Positions 8,162-16,818 are shown, counted from the stretch's first letter. The stretch is 64,000 nucleotides of DNA from Sporobacter sp038405045 (GCA_038405045.1 JBBZIV010000001.1:434001-498000); one strand, 5' to 3'. Notes: generated by a model from the sequence alone, not told the origin. A program made the numbers and translations.

Positions 8162-11100
8162 GTGGCTTTTGTACATCTGCATGTGCACAGCGAATACAGC
8201 CTGCTAGACGGCGCCTGCCGCATTAAAGATCTTGTCGCGCGCGCCAAAGAGCTCGGGCAGACGGCCGTCGCCGTGACCGACCACGGCGCGATGTACGGCG
8301 CCATCCAGTTTTACAAAGAGGCATTAAAAGCCGGAATCCGCCCGATCATTGGGTGCGAGGTTTATGTTGCGCCGCGCTCCCGATTTGACACCGAGCATCA
8401 TTCGGATGCCGGGCGCAGTCATCTTGTGCTGCTATGCAAAAACGAAACGGGGTACAAAAACCTCTGCCAGCTTGTCAGCCGCGCGTTTACAGAGGGGTTT
8501 TATATCAAGCCGCGCGTTGATATGGCGCTTCTGCGCGATCATCACGAGGGCCTCATTGCCCTGTCGGCATGCCTTGCTGGTGAAATCCCCCGGCTGCTGC
8601 AGCAAGGCCGCTTTGAGGATGCGACAATTAAAGCGCTTGAAATGCGCGATTTATTCGGGCCGGACAGCTTTTATCTGGAGCTGCAGGATCACGGCATCCG
8701 CGAGCAAAAGGCTGTCAACGACGGGCTCATCAAAATAAGCCATGAGACGGGCATCCCCCTCGTCGTGACAAACGACGTGCACTATCTCACGCGGGGAAAC
8801 GCCGATGCACAAGATGTTCTCATGTGTATTCAGACGGGGAAAACAGTGACCGACAGCGACCGCATGCGCTTTGAAACAGACGCGTTTTACTTGAAAGACG
8901 AGGCGGAAATGCGCGATTTGTTTCCCGATAGGCCGGAGGCCGCCGACAATACGGCAAAAATTGCCGACATGTGCGACGTCCGATTTGAATTCGGCCGCTA
9001 CCATCTGCCGGAATTTCATCCGCCGGAGAATCAAAACGCCGCCGACTATTTAAAAGAGCTCTGTCTGCTCGGTTTTGACAAAAAATACGAGCCGGGCAGG
9101 GAAGACGTTCAAAAACAGCTTTTTTACGAGCTGAACATGATTGCCCAAATGGGCTTTACAGACTATTTTCTCATCGTGTCGGACTTCATTGCCTATGCCA
9201 AGCGCCAAGGCATTCCCGTCGGGCCGGGGCGCGGCTCGGCGGCGGGCAGCGTTGTGTCCTACTGTCTTGACATTACGACGGTTGACCCTATTAAATACGG
9301 GCTCTATTTCGAGCGCTTTTTAAATCCGGAGCGCGTCTCCATGCCCGATATCGACATTGACTTCTGTGAGCGACGCCGCGGTGAAGTGATCGACTACGTC
9401 AAACAAAAATATGGGGAAGACCACGTTGCGCAGATCATCACCTTTAACACGCTCAAAGCAAAAAACGCCGTCCGGAGCGTTGCCAAAGCGCTTGGGCTGA
9501 CCTTTGCCGAGGAGAGCGAACTGGCGCGCGAAATTCCAAGTGTCTTAAATATTAAACTCGAGCAGGCTCTTGTGTCCTCAAAGCGCTTAAAAGAAATGTA
9601 TGATGGCGACACACGCATTCGCCGCGTCGTCGACACGGCCATGGCGCTGGAGGATATGCCGAAGGACTCCGGCACGCACGCCGCCGGTGTCGTCATTACG
9701 AAAAACCCCGTCAGTGACTATGTGCCGCTCGCGCTGTCAAAAAAGGACGATTCGATCGCCACGCAGTATGTCATGACGACGCTGGAAGAGCTCGGCCTTC
9801 TCAAAATGGATTTTCTCGGCCTTCGGAACCTGACGGTTATCCGCGATGCCGAAAATGATATCCGCAGAACAACACCCGCTTTCTCCGTCGACGAAATTCC
9901 CGACGACGATAAGATGACGTTTGACATGCTGGCTGCCGGGAAAACGTCGGGCGTGTTTCAGTTGGAGTCGACCGGCATGACGGGCGTATGCACCGGCCTT
10001 GCCCCAAAGAGCATTGAGGACATCACCGCCATCATCGCCCTCTATCGCCCCGGGCCGATGGATTCCATCCCGCGCTTTTTGGAAAATAACAGACATCCGG
10101 ACAAAATCACCTATAAGCATCCGCTGTTAGAGCCGATTTTGAAGGTCACATACGGCTGTATTGTTTATCAGGAGCAGGTGATTGAGATCTTCCGCCGCCT
10201 CGGCGGCTATTCACTCGGCCAGGCCGATATGATCCGCCGGGCCATGTCCAAAAAAAAGCAGGCGGAGATTGAGCGCGAGCGCAAAACGTTTATCGACGGC
10301 GACGATGAGCGCCACATCAGCGGGGCTGTCAAAAACGGCGTATCGCGTGACGTTGCCGCTGCTATCTACGACGAGATTTATGATTTCGCCAATTACGCCT
10401 TTAACAAGGCACACGCTGTTGCCTATGCCGTTATCTCCTACCAAACAGCCTATTTAAAATGCCATTACCCGAAGGAATATATGGCGGCGCTTTTAAGCTC
10501 GGTGCTTGATTACCCGGAAAAGGTCGCCGAGTATACGGCTGAGTGCCGCGAGCTTGGTATTGGCCTTCTGCCGCCGGACGTTAACGAGTCCGATGATATG
10601 TTCACCGTCTCCGCAGCGAACATCCGCTACGGCCTTGTGGCTGTCAAGAACATCGGCCGCGGGTTCATCCGTGACCTCATGGCCGAGCGGGCGGAAAACG
10701 GGCCGTTTCACGATTTTGAAGAATTCTGTCGCCGAATGTACGGCGGCGACTTAAACCGCCGTGCGCTGGAAAGCCTCATCAAATGCGGCGGGTTTGACAG
10801 CTTCGGCGTCCGCCGCCGCCAGCTGATGACCGTCTGCCAGCTGGTGCTTGACGCAGTGGCCGACGCGAAGCGCCGCAATCTGGAAGGCCAGCTTGACCTG
10901 TTCGGCCTGTCCGAGCAGACCGATAAAGCCGCGCCGGGCCAGTCCGTTCCATTGCCGGATGTTCCGGAATTTTCAAAAGGCGAACTGATGGCCATGGAGC
11001 ATGAGGTGACGGGGCTTTATTTAACGGGCCACCCGATGGATGAGTTTGCGTCGGCGGTACGGCATCTTGGCGCCGTCGCTATCGGCCGGATACTGGCCGA

Positions 11101-11635
11101 CTTTGCCAAGGAAGGCGGCAACACGGTCTTTCAGGACGGCCAAATAGTGACAATCGCCGGCGTCATTGACGCCGTTAAAACGAAAACAACGCGCAACAAC
11201 AGCTTGATGGCGTACATCACGCTGGAGGATGCTACCGGCAGTATGGAGCTTTTGGCCTTTCAGCGCGTTTTGGACGCGTCCGGCGTTTATGTCAAGGAAA
11301 ACACGCCCGTTTACGTCACAGGGCGGCTGTCATCACGCGACGAGAAGGAGCCGCAGCTCGTTTTAGAGTCGCTCCGGCCGCTCAATGACTTTGACCCGAT
11401 GGCAGGGGAGACGCCCCAGGCTGAACAAAAGCTCTATGTCCGGGTTCCGGGCGAAGACAGCGCCCTCTACGAGCGCCTGAAGCTTATTTTAATCATGTTC
11501 CCCGGTGACGACCAGCTTGTCGTCTATTTCGAGGACACAAAAAAGCGCCATGGGGCAAAATGCCTTATTCACGAAGCTTTGATCAAGGAACTCAGCACGA
11601 TGTTCGGCGAAAACAACGTTGTTTTAAAATCTTAA
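8162..11635 (+). CDS. dnaE: DNA polymerase III subunit alpha, DnaE type
   Basis: A C-family replicative polymerase. In Firmicutes with PolC it extends primers, and it can be mutagenic. The 1157-aa protein starts with the PHP domain (VHLHVHSEYSLLDGA) and keeps PHP metal ligands such as TDHGAMYG. The polymerase core has GPGRGSAAGSVVSY and the catalytic acidic motif PDIDIDF, then the helix-hairpin-helix and OB-fold (IVTIAGVI). The C-terminal domain is short. GTG 8162 gives MAFVHLHVHSEY, the usual family start, with AAAGGG 11 bases upstream; GTG 8153 is too close to that site. It runs 19 bases into the next gene's leader and may be co-transcribed with it. Confidence 0.95.
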   Translation: MAFVHLHVHSEYSLLDGACRIKDLVARAKELGQTAVAVTDHGAMYGAIQFYKEALKAGIRPIIGCEVYVAPRSRFDTEHHSDAGRSHLVLLCKNETGYKNLCQLVSRAFTEGFYIKPRVDMALLRDHHEGLIALSACLAGEIPRLLQQGRFEDATIKALEMRDLFGPDSFYLELQDHGIREQKAVNDGLIKISHETGIPLVVTNDVHYLTRGNADAQDVLMCIQTGKTVTDSDRMRFETDAFYLKDEAEMRDLFPDRPEAADNTAKIADMCDVRFEFGRYHLPEFHPPENQNAADYLKELCLLGFDKKYEPGREDVQKQLFYELNMIAQMGFTDYFLIVSDFIAYAKRQGIPVGPGRGSAAGSVVSYCLDITTVDPIKYGLYFERFLNPERVSMPDIDIDFCERRRGEVIDYVKQKYGEDHVAQIITFNTLKAKNAVRSVAKALGLTFAEESELAREIPSVLNIKLEQALVSSKRLKEMYDGDTRIRRVVDTAMALEDMPKDSGTHAAGVVITKNPVSDYVPLALSKKDDSIATQYVMTTLEELGLLKMDFLGLRNLTVIRDAENDIRRTTPAFSVDEIPDDDKMTFDMLAAGKTSGVFQLESTGMTGVCTGLAPKSIEDITAIIALYRPGPMDSIPRFLENNRHPDKITYKHPLLEPILKVTYGCIVYQEQVIEIFRRLGGYSLGQADMIRRAMSKKKQAEIERERKTFIDGDDERHISGAVKNGVSRDVAAAIYDEIYDFANYAFNKAHAVAYAVISYQTAYLKCHYPKEYMAALLSSVLDYPEKVAEYTAECRELGIGLLPPDVNESDDMFTVSAANIRYGLVAVKNIGRGFIRDLMAERAENGPFHDFEEFCRRMYGGDLNRRALESLIKCGGFDSFGVRRRQLMTVCQLVLDAVADAKRRNLEGQLDLFGLSEQTDKAAPGQSVPLPDVPEFSKGELMAMEHEVTGLYLTGHPMDEFASAVRHLGAVAIGRILADFAKEGGNTVFQDGQIVTIAGVIDAVKTKTTRNNSLMAYITLEDATGSMELLAFQRVLDASGVYVKENTPVYVTGRLSSRDEKEPQLVLESLRPLNDFDPMAGETPQAEQKLYVRVPGEDSALYERLKLILIMFPGDDQLVVYFEDTKKRHGAKCLIHEALIKELSTMFGENNVVLKS

Positions 11636-11654
11636 TGACAGGTGAGGTAAGTAC

Positions 11655-13286
11655 ATGAAACTGTTTTTTTACGGCGCTGACAGAGAAGTCACAGGTAGTT
11701 GCCACGGCGTTGAGGCGGGCGGTGTTCGCATGCTTGTTGATTGCGGTATGCTGCAGGGCAGCGACAACAATTATTGTCAGGATTTTCCGTTTGATCCCGG
11801 AAAGATCGATTACGTCGTCATGACGCACGCGCACATCGATCATTCAGGCCGACTGCCGCTGCTCGTCAAGCAGGGGTTCCGCAACAAAATCTACGCGACG
11901 GGGGCGACGATCGACCTGCTGAAAATCATGCTGCGCGACAGTGCGCACATTCAGGAGATGGAGGCCGAGTGGAAGTCGCGGAAAGGCCGACGCGCTGACG
12001 ATAACAAGACAGAACCAATGTATACGGTTGAAGATGCCGAGGCTGTTTTTCAATATTTCGTCCCGTGTGAATACAATCAGGAAATAGAAATCGACAAGGG
12101 CATCAAAATCCGCTTTACCGACGCTGGGCATATTTTGGGCTCGGCTTTTGTGGAAATGTGGCTGACGGAAAACGACGTCACAAAAAAAGTTGTCTTTTCA
12201 GGCGATATCGGCAACATCGGCCAGCCCATCATCCGTGACCCGCAGTATGTTAAAGAAGCGGATGTTGCCCTGATGGAGTCAACGTACGGCGACCGCAATC
12301 ATGAGGTAGCCGCCGATTATACCGAGGATCTCGGCAGCCTGATTGACAAAGTACTCGGCGAGGGCGGCAATGTTGTCATTCCGTCGTTTGCTATCGGCAG
12401 GACGCAGGAGCTTTTATACTTTATCCGCGAGATCAAAGAGCGCGGGCTTGTCAAAAGCGTCCCCAATTTTCCGGTCTATGTCGACAGTCCGTTAGCCAAC
12501 GCGGCAACACGCATTTATGAAGGTGAGCTTGACGGGTACCTCGATCAGTCATCCATCGATCTCATCCGTACCGGCAAAAAGTTTCTGTCGTTTGACAATC
12601 TTCGTATCTCCGAGACCTCGGAGGATTCCAAGGCCATCAATTTTGACACGACACCCAAGGTGATTATTTCCGCCAGCGGTATGTGCGACGCCGGTCGAAT
12701 CCGCCATCATCTCAAGCATAACCTCTGGCGGCCGGAGTGCGCCGTTGTCTTTGTCGGCTTTCAGGCAAAGGGGACGCTCGGTCGGCTTCTTGTCGACAGG
12801 GCAGCGGATAAGGTCAACCTTTTTGGCGAGCAGGTTGCCGTCAGATGCCAAATATACAGCTTCAGGGGCATGAGCGCCCACGCTGACAGAAACGGGCTCT
12901 TAAAATGGATCGGTGCCTTTAACCCGAAGCCGGGCAAAGTGTTCGTTGTCCACGGCGAGGAGTCGGTGTGCGATATTTTTGCGGAAAAGCTCCGTCAGGA
13001 CGGCTTTGACGCCGACGCGCCGAAATTTACGGCAACATATGATCTTCTGAGTACCGAGTATGTTACCGAGGGCAGGGAGATGACCCGTTGTACCGATAAA
13101 GAAAAAGACGCGGTACCAGGCAATAAAAATCAGCGGGGCCGGGCAGAATCCCCCGTATACGCACGCCTCGTCACCGCCGGAACGAAGCTTTTAGATGTCA
13201 TTGCTCACAATTATGGCGGCTCAAATAAGGACCTCGCGGCGTTTGCCGATCAGATAACAGCGCTCGCCAGCAAGTGGGACAGATGA
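11655..13286 (+). CDS. Beta-CASP metallo-beta-lactamase fold RNA hydrolase
   Basis: A cytosolic nuclease of the CPSF73/MBL-fold group, expected to cut or trim RNA. The 543-aa protein has metal motif THAHIDHSG (H58, H60, D62, H63), an aspartate motif (VVFSGDIGN) and beta-CASP elements: MESTYGDRNH, the FAIGRTQELLYF helix, SASGMCDAGRIRHH, and FRGMSAHADRNGLLKWI with the late histidine in FVVHGEE. About 90 C-terminal residues beyond the catalytic core look helical. It is not RNase J, whose length and C-terminal domain differ. The start ATG 11655 follows AGGTGAG, 19 bases after the dnaE stop. Its RNA target is unknown. Confidence 0.9.
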   Translation: MKLFFYGADREVTGSCHGVEAGGVRMLVDCGMLQGSDNNYCQDFPFDPGKIDYVVMTHAHIDHSGRLPLLVKQGFRNKIYATGATIDLLKIMLRDSAHIQEMEAEWKSRKGRRADDNKTEPMYTVEDAEAVFQYFVPCEYNQEIEIDKGIKIRFTDAGHILGSAFVEMWLTENDVTKKVVFSGDIGNIGQPIIRDPQYVKEADVALMESTYGDRNHEVAADYTEDLGSLIDKVLGEGGNVVIPSFAIGRTQELLYFIREIKERGLVKSVPNFPVYVDSPLANAATRIYEGELDGYLDQSSIDLIRTGKKFLSFDNLRISETSEDSKAINFDTTPKVIISASGMCDAGRIRHHLKHNLWRPECAVVFVGFQAKGTLGRLLVDRAADKVNLFGEQVAVRCQIYSFRGMSAHADRNGLLKWIGAFNPKPGKVFVVHGEESVCDIFAEKLRQDGFDADAPKFTATYDLLSTEYVTEGREMTRCTDKEKDAVPGNKNQRGRAESPVYARLVTAGTKLLDVIAHNYGGSNKDLAAFADQITALASKWDR

Positions 13287-13329
13287 CGTCAAAGTGTCGC
13301 TTCGGGTGACAACGCAAGAGAGAAAAAAG

Positions 13330-13359
13330 AGAGACGCTCGGTTTTGGCCGGGCGTCTCT
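13330..13359 (-). terminator. Terminator of the yedK operon
   Basis: AGAGACGCTCGG (13330-13341) pairs with CCGGGCGTCTCT (13348-13359), with one G-T wobble. Read on the minus strand it is followed by a TCTTTTTTCT tract, so it ends the leftward operon just after yedK. Confidence 0.85.
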
Positions 13360-13363
13360 TGAC

Positions 13364-13945
13364 TTATATAACAGCCTTATAGGAGATATTCTCCCCGGAG
13401 GCTTCCAACAGTGCCGCTGCGTCCATCGGGTCAGAGAGCCAGTGCTTTTGAAAAGGCTCCGGAAGGATAATGGGCATGCGGTCGTGAATAAAAGAAATAT
13501 CGTGCGCGGCAGGGCGGGTGAGAATGACGAAGGACGGCAGCGGTTGGCCCTGCTCAAAACGGTACAGCCCCGCCATGTAGATTATATCGCCAGTGCCGAG
13601 GGCAAATTTCTGCTTTTTCACGCCGTCCTTCCGCCATTCGAAATAATGAGCGGCAGGGACAAGGCAGCGCTGTGAGCCGTAGGCTTTTTTAAACATCGGT
13701 TTCTCGGCGGCCGTCTCCAAACGGGCGTTGATCAGGACACCCTTGCCGTCAAAGCGCGGAAAGCCCCATGCCATGAGGATGATGTTGTCCGCTGTTACAA
13801 CTGGCGCGATATCCGTTGGCAAAATTTCGCCGCGCTTCATCTGGGCCAGCAGCGGTGAGGCGTGATAAGCGCTGCCCAGATGTTCCAAAAGTGCCTGAAA
13901 ACCGGCATCGTCGTCTTCCGGCGGAATATAGTAGCGCCCGCACAT
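13364..13945 (-). CDS. yedK: SOS response-associated peptidase (SRAP, YedK/HMCES family)
   Basis: Members of this family protect abasic sites in single-stranded DNA by forming a covalent thiazolidine link through the N-terminal cysteine, exposed after Met removal. The start ATG 13945 places Cys at position 2 (MCGRYY), as the chemistry requires; a longer start would bury it. The 193-aa protein has the family asparagine/arginine segment NARLETAAEKP, the glutamate motif FEWRKDG and the histidine motif HDRMPIIL. It is the last gene of the leftward set that starts at the XRE regulator, 21 bases after the PH-domain gene, which supports a DNA-damage theme. Confidence 0.93.
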   Translation of the reverse strand: MCGRYYIPPEDDDAGFQALLEHLGSAYHASPLLAQMKRGEILPTDIAPVVTADNIILMAWGFPRFDGKGVLINARLETAAEKPMFKKAYGSQRCLVPAAHYFEWRKDGVKKQKFALGTGDIIYMAGLYRFEQGQPLPSFVILTRPAAHDISFIHDRMPIILPEPFQKHWLSDPMDAAALLEASGENISYKAVI

Positions 13946-13966
13946 TGAAGTCACCCTTTCGGCGAT

Positions 13967-14407
13967 TTATTTTTCGTTCGGGTCGAGATGATGGCATCGC
14001 GCCTTCAGTTTCTCTAAAAAATCCTCGCGGTTTTCCGGCGAGATCATCGTCGTGCCCGTAATATACCCCCTGCCATGCTGTCGGATTTCAATCCGCTCTG
14101 ACGACAGCGCCATCGATGAGAGAAAATTCTCAGTCAGACCGAGATATTTGATCTTGTCATACCGGATTTTTTCAAAGAACGGGCCGCTCCTGCAGTAGAG
14201 ATCGTCCGCGCGCAGCTCGTAATATGTGCCGCACAGCATCCAAAGAAGAAGCCCACCTAAAAGAATAAAGGCCGTGCCGTCAATCACAAGACCGAGGATA
14301 TCTGACGGCTGAACAATTGCTTTTAGCACAATCGCGGCGATGAGAATCGCAATTACGGCAAAAATAATGACTTTGTACCAGGTGTCAACAGCTGATTTGA
14401 CGCGCAT
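13967..14407 (-). CDS. Bacterial PH-domain membrane protein
   Basis: A 146-aa protein with two hydrophobic segments (about residues 12-35 and 45-70) followed by a small PH-like domain (YYELRADDLYCRSGPFFEKIRYDKI), resembling the YyaB/bPH_4 type. ATG 14407, six bases after GGAGGG, gives MRVKSAVDTWYK; the frame extends further upstream only through repeat DNA. It sits between the 89-aa gene and yedK. A link to DNA repair is only positional, and the function of the family is unclear. Confidence 0.7.
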   Translation of the reverse strand: MRVKSAVDTWYKVIIFAVIAILIAAIVLKAIVQPSDILGLVIDGTAFILLGGLLLWMLCGTYYELRADDLYCRSGPFFEKIRYDKIKYLGLTENFLSSMALSSERIEIRQHGRGYITGTTMISPENREDFLEKLKARCHHLDPNEK

Positions 14408-14447
14408 GGTGTTTCCCTCCAATTTCAAGGTGGCTTTTTTATCTTTT

Positions 14448-14660
14448 CCCACCCGCCGCCCAATTAAGGTATGGGGCTTCGCCCCATGCCCCAAAATTGT
14501 TGGCTGGTTAGCGTTATCTCTGTAGGGGCGGATTCCATATCCGCCCGGCAGGTAACGTCCCCGTAGGGGCGGATTCCATATCCGCCCATATCATCGCGTT
14601 GGCGATGTGCTCCCAAACGTGTTTTTCCGTTTAGCCGTAGGGGCGATTATGAATCGCCCG
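14448..14660 (+). repeat. Repeat cluster: one family B and three family A copies
   Basis: A family B unit (14448-14492, hairpin ATGGGGC-TTC-GCCCCAT) is followed by family A copies at 14522-14547 and 14563-14587 (both stem GGCGGAT/ATCCGCC) and 14637-14660 (stem GGCGATT/AATCGCC). A weaker CATCGC/GCGATG stem lies at 14592-14607. The cluster fills the 259-base gap between the PH-domain gene and the 89-aa gene; no other gene is seen. Confidence 0.8.
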
Positions 14661-14666
14661 CCGCCA

Positions 14667-14936
14667 TTACCCGCGCCGTTCCACAAACCAGCGCCCAAGT
14701 GTCGGGTCACTGATCTTCGGGCTGCGCTCAAAAAACAGAAAGCTCTCCCGGCCGTTTGTGCGGATCGTATACCGGTCGCCCTGCCCGCCCGCCTTCAGGG
14801 CCGCCGCGGGGCGGATGTCTAAGACGCGGTCAATCGGATATTCCCGCCCATCCTCCCAGAAGAGGGAAAGGGGCATCAGCAAGCCGTTCTCCGAAAAAGC
14901 GGCCGTCACACGGACGTAAACCTTTTTGTCTTTCAT
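14667..14936 (-). CDS. Small conserved protein of the polymerase locus, unknown function
   Basis: An 89-aa soluble protein: KKVYVRVTAAFSENGLLMPL then WEDGREYPIDRVLDIRPAAA, ending GRWFVERRG. I recall similar small proteins next to Y-family polymerases in Clostridia, but I cannot verify that here. The predicted fold is mostly beta, with a conserved-looking WEDGR(E/R)YPIDRVLD core. The start ATG 14936 has a poor ribosome site and lies 17 bases after the ImmA stop, so coupling is likely. Possible roles include binding the polymerase or modulating ImmA; both are speculation. Confidence 0.7.
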   Translation of the reverse strand: MKDKKVYVRVTAAFSENGLLMPLSLFWEDGREYPIDRVLDIRPAAALKAGGQGDRYTIRTNGRESFLFFERSPKISDPTLGRWFVERRG

Positions 14937-14953
14937 AAATCGCGCCGCTAACC

Positions 14954-15484
14954 CTAATGGATATCTTTCAGAAAGTTCCCGCGCGCCTGAATCGGCGGGT
15001 CAATAACCTTGTAGCCCCGGCGCTTTAAAACGCGGAATTTAAAGTCCAAAAGCTCCGGCGGGACGCCGAGTGCGGCAGCCGCGCCGAAAAAGGAGATATC
15101 GTCGTTTAACAGGGCGAGCACATCGCCGTCGGCCATTAACAGCTCGGCGGCAAAGATGTTGGCCTCGTATTCGCAGGCGGACGTCTCGTCAAACAGCGTA
15201 AAGTCGTGAAACGCCTTGACACCGGCGCGGTGCCGGTGCAGGGCGCTGTGGCCGAGCTCGTGTGCGAGGACGACGCGATGGAGCTCTTCCGGCAGGTCAC
15301 TGTTGACCGTTATGACCTGCGTGCGTGACTGGGTCAGATAAAAGCCCTTGCAGGCACCGGGCAGCGCGCCCATTGGCTCATTTAAAAGCAGGATGCCCAT
15401 AGCCCGGCAGAGGTCATATGGGCCTGTTTCACTGTATTTCTGCCGGATCGTTTTAACGGCCTCCGCTATCTGCGCAATGGTCAT
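14954..15484 (-). CDS. ImmA/IrrE-family zinc metallopeptidase
   Basis: A 176-aa protease of the group that cleaves XRE-type repressors after a stress signal (ImmA-ImmR in ICEBs1, IrrE-DdrO in Deinococcus). The HELGH zinc motif is complete (H75, E76, H79), with the downstream acidic ligand segment ACEYEANIFAAELL. The start ATG 15484 follows GGAGGTGA. It is downstream of an XRE regulator and a HAD protein, separated from them by 248 bases of repeats. The likely substrate is the XRE protein at 16067-16492; that pairing is inferred from context. Confidence 0.88.
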   Translation of the reverse strand: MTIAQIAEAVKTIRQKYSETGPYDLCRAMGILLLNEPMGALPGACKGFYLTQSRTQVITVNSDLPEELHRVVLAHELGHSALHRHRAGVKAFHDFTLFDETSACEYEANIFAAELLMADGDVLALLNDDISFFGAAAALGVPPELLDFKFRVLKRRGYKVIDPPIQARGNFLKDIH

Positions 15485-15569
15485 CCGCTCACCTCCAAAA
15501 TAGAATCTCAATCCGCCCGCCAAACCCCGCTCGGCAGGCCGTGCGGGGGCCCCCGGTTTATTTTATCTG

Positions 15570-15711
15570 CCGGGCGGGTTTCCATGCCCGCCCGATCTCC
15601 GTCGTCCTCCGTAGGGGCGATTATTAATCGCCCGCCGAATCATCCACCGTAGGGGCGGGTTTCCATGCCCGCCCGCGGAATCTTCGGGTCGGCATGGAAG
15701 CCGACCCCTAC
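15570..15711 (+). repeat. Four family A repeats, one inverted
   Basis: Copies at 15570-15594 (stem GGGCGGG/CCCGCCC), 15611-15634 (GGCGATT/AATCGCC, loop ATT shift), 15649-15675 (GGGCGGG/CCCGCCC) and, reversed, 15686-15711 (GGGTCGGC/GCCGACCC). They occupy the gap between ImmA and the HAD gene, inside what should be one operon. The remaining bases of 15485-15732 show nothing else. Confidence 0.85.
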
Positions 15712-15732
15712 AATGTAACCATCACCGCCGCC

Positions 15733-16065
15733 TCATCCCGTCTGGCGCAGCAAATCGCCAGCGATGTCAAACGGAAAATTCCGGTCGTCAATGTAAAAAT
15801 CGGCGCAGACCTTCCGGCTGTTGTTGTTGTAGCAGGCGATATTTTCGGCGAGATTGTCGTTGACGGCGTCAAATTCCAGCCCATGCGCGCGGCACCAGGT
15901 GACGGCCGCGTCAAGCGCTGGGCCGCTGCGGCACGTCCAGAGGATGATTCGGTCGCCCCTGGCCTGGCACTTTTTTATAAAATCGATGATGTGATGACGC
16001 GGCGCGCCGATATCCGGAAAAGCGTTGACGCACAGCGTCCCGTCAAAGTCAACAGCGTATACCAT
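15733..16065 (-). CDS. HAD-like phosphatase/kinase-type small protein
   Basis: A 110-aa protein of the small HAD type often found in phages. Motif I is VDFDGTL (D6, D8), motif II is LWTCRSG, and the C-terminus carries FYIDDRN as the acidic motif. The start ATG 16065 lies one base after the XRE stop, so the two genes are tightly coupled. The substrate is unknown; family members act on nucleotides or DNA 5-prime or 3-prime ends. Its placement between a repressor and its putative protease suggests a role in damage signal or nucleotide processing, which is inference. Confidence 0.75.
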   Translation of the reverse strand: MVYAVDFDGTLCVNAFPDIGAPRHHIIDFIKKCQARGDRIILWTCRSGPALDAAVTWCRAHGLEFDAVNDNLAENIACYNNNSRKVCADFYIDDRNFPFDIAGDLLRQTG

Positions 16066-16066
16066 T

Positions 16067-16492
16067 TTATTTTTTCCCGTATGTCTTGCGGGAAGATTCC
16101 TTGGCGGCCCAATATGCCTTGGTGACGGCTTCAAAAAACGCGTCCTTAGCCTCCTGCTCCAGCGCACCGCCCGCAAACAGCGCGGCGTTGCGCTCTAAGA
16201 GAAAATCCATCTCGCGGGCGGCGCGTCTGCCAAAGCGCGCGCGCGTCTCCTCAACATAATCGGATTTCTCAAATCCGTACGCCGGGTCGTCGATCTCGTC
16301 CCGGTCGAGATAGTCAACCGAGACGCGGAGCGCGTCGGCAAGCTTCTTTTTAACGCCCTGCCGGGGGCGGACGCCCTCGGTCTCATAGGCAAGGACGGCG
16401 CGCTTGGAAACGCCGATGAGCGCACCCAACTCTTCCTGTGTTAAATTTAAAAGCTGCCGTGCCTCGCGCACCTTGTCGGAAAAGGTTTTCAT
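16067..16492 (-). CDS. XRE-family transcriptional regulator
   Basis: A 141-aa repressor-like protein. The N-terminal helix-turn-helix (residues about 5-60) reads LNLTQEELGALIGVSKRAVLAYE. An acidic linker (YLDRDEIDD) follows, then a C-terminal helical domain rich in Arg and Glu, perhaps for dimerisation or protease recognition. ATG 16492 is used, with AGGAG 10 bases upstream; ATG 16501 is too close to it. It is the first gene of the leftward set and lies 210 bases from the divergent Y-family polymerase. It probably binds the GAAGTTT boxes between them. Confidence 0.88.
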   Translation of the reverse strand: MKTFSDKVREARQLLNLTQEELGALIGVSKRAVLAYETEGVRPRQGVKKKLADALRVSVDYLDRDEIDDPAYGFEKSDYVEETRARFGRRAAREMDFLLERNAALFAGGALEQEAKDAFFEAVTKAYWAAKESSRKTYGKK

Positions 16493-16524
16493 CCGTATCA
16501 TGCTCCTCTTGCAGTCATCCCCGT

Positions 16525-16589
16525 GTAGGGGCGGATTCCGTATCCGCCCGACAGGCGCCATCTCCGTAGGGGCAATTATCAATCGCCCG
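16525..16589 (+). repeat. Two family A repeats in the regulator leader
   Basis: Copies at 16525-16550 (stem GGCGGAT/GTATCCGCC type, with one G-T pair) and 16566-16589 (loop ATTATCAAT). Both lie in the predicted 5-prime untranslated region of the XRE transcript. Confidence 0.8.
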
Positions 16590-16617
16590 ACAAGCTTCGC
16601 AAACATCGCTTTTTCTC

Positions 16618-16646
16618 TTGACAAAACGTCGCCTGTAACGTATATT
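16618..16646 (+). promoter_or_regulatory. Rightward promoter toward the Y-family polymerase
   Basis: TTGACA (16618-16623), a 17-base spacer, and TATATT (16641-16646). It should start near 16653 and read to the polymerase gene. The match to the sigma-A consensus is very strong. Confidence 0.85.
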
Positions 16647-16650
16647 ATAA

Positions 16651-16713
16651 GCGAAGTTTGCGAAGTTTAATCTCATTATAGTCGTGAAAACTTCATCTGT
16701 CAAGAAGAAGTTT
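16651..16713. promoter_or_regulatory. Four GAAGTTT boxes, candidate XRE operator
   Basis: GAAGTTT occurs at 16653-16659 and 16662-16668 (direct, nine-base period), inverted as AAACTTC at 16688-16694, and again at 16707-16713. The first two lie between the two -10 boxes, the third in the leftward spacer and the fourth just beyond the leftward -35. A repressor bound here could silence both promoters. Binding is inferred. Confidence 0.6.
16675..16703 (-). promoter_or_regulatory. Leftward promoter of the XRE operon
   Basis: On the minus strand TTGACA (16703-16698), a 17-base spacer and TATAAT (16680-16675), a perfect consensus. Transcription would start near 16668 and cross the rightward promoter. 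Confidence 0.88.
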
Positions 16714-16725
16714 TGATAAAAATCC

Positions 16726-16799
16726 GTCATTCTGAGCCGTAGGCGAAGAATCTTTTATGAAGGGTGCAAAGGAGGATCCTTCCCTCCGCTCAGGATGAC
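16726..16799. repeat. MITE-like 74-bp element with terminal inverted repeats
   Basis: GTCATTCTGAGC (16726-16737) is inverted as GCTCAGGATGAC (16788-16799), with one mismatch. The centre holds GAAGAATCTTT and GGAGGATCCTTCC. It lies in the leader of the Y-family polymerase transcript, 19 bases before the ATG. Only one copy is seen in the window. Confidence 0.6.
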
Positions 16800-16818
16800 A
16801 CGAGGGGGGGACATTTTT

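Noticed and set aside
16493..16624. Longer XRE protein
   Set aside because: The added residues are a translation of family A repeats; a ribosome site exists at ATG 16492.
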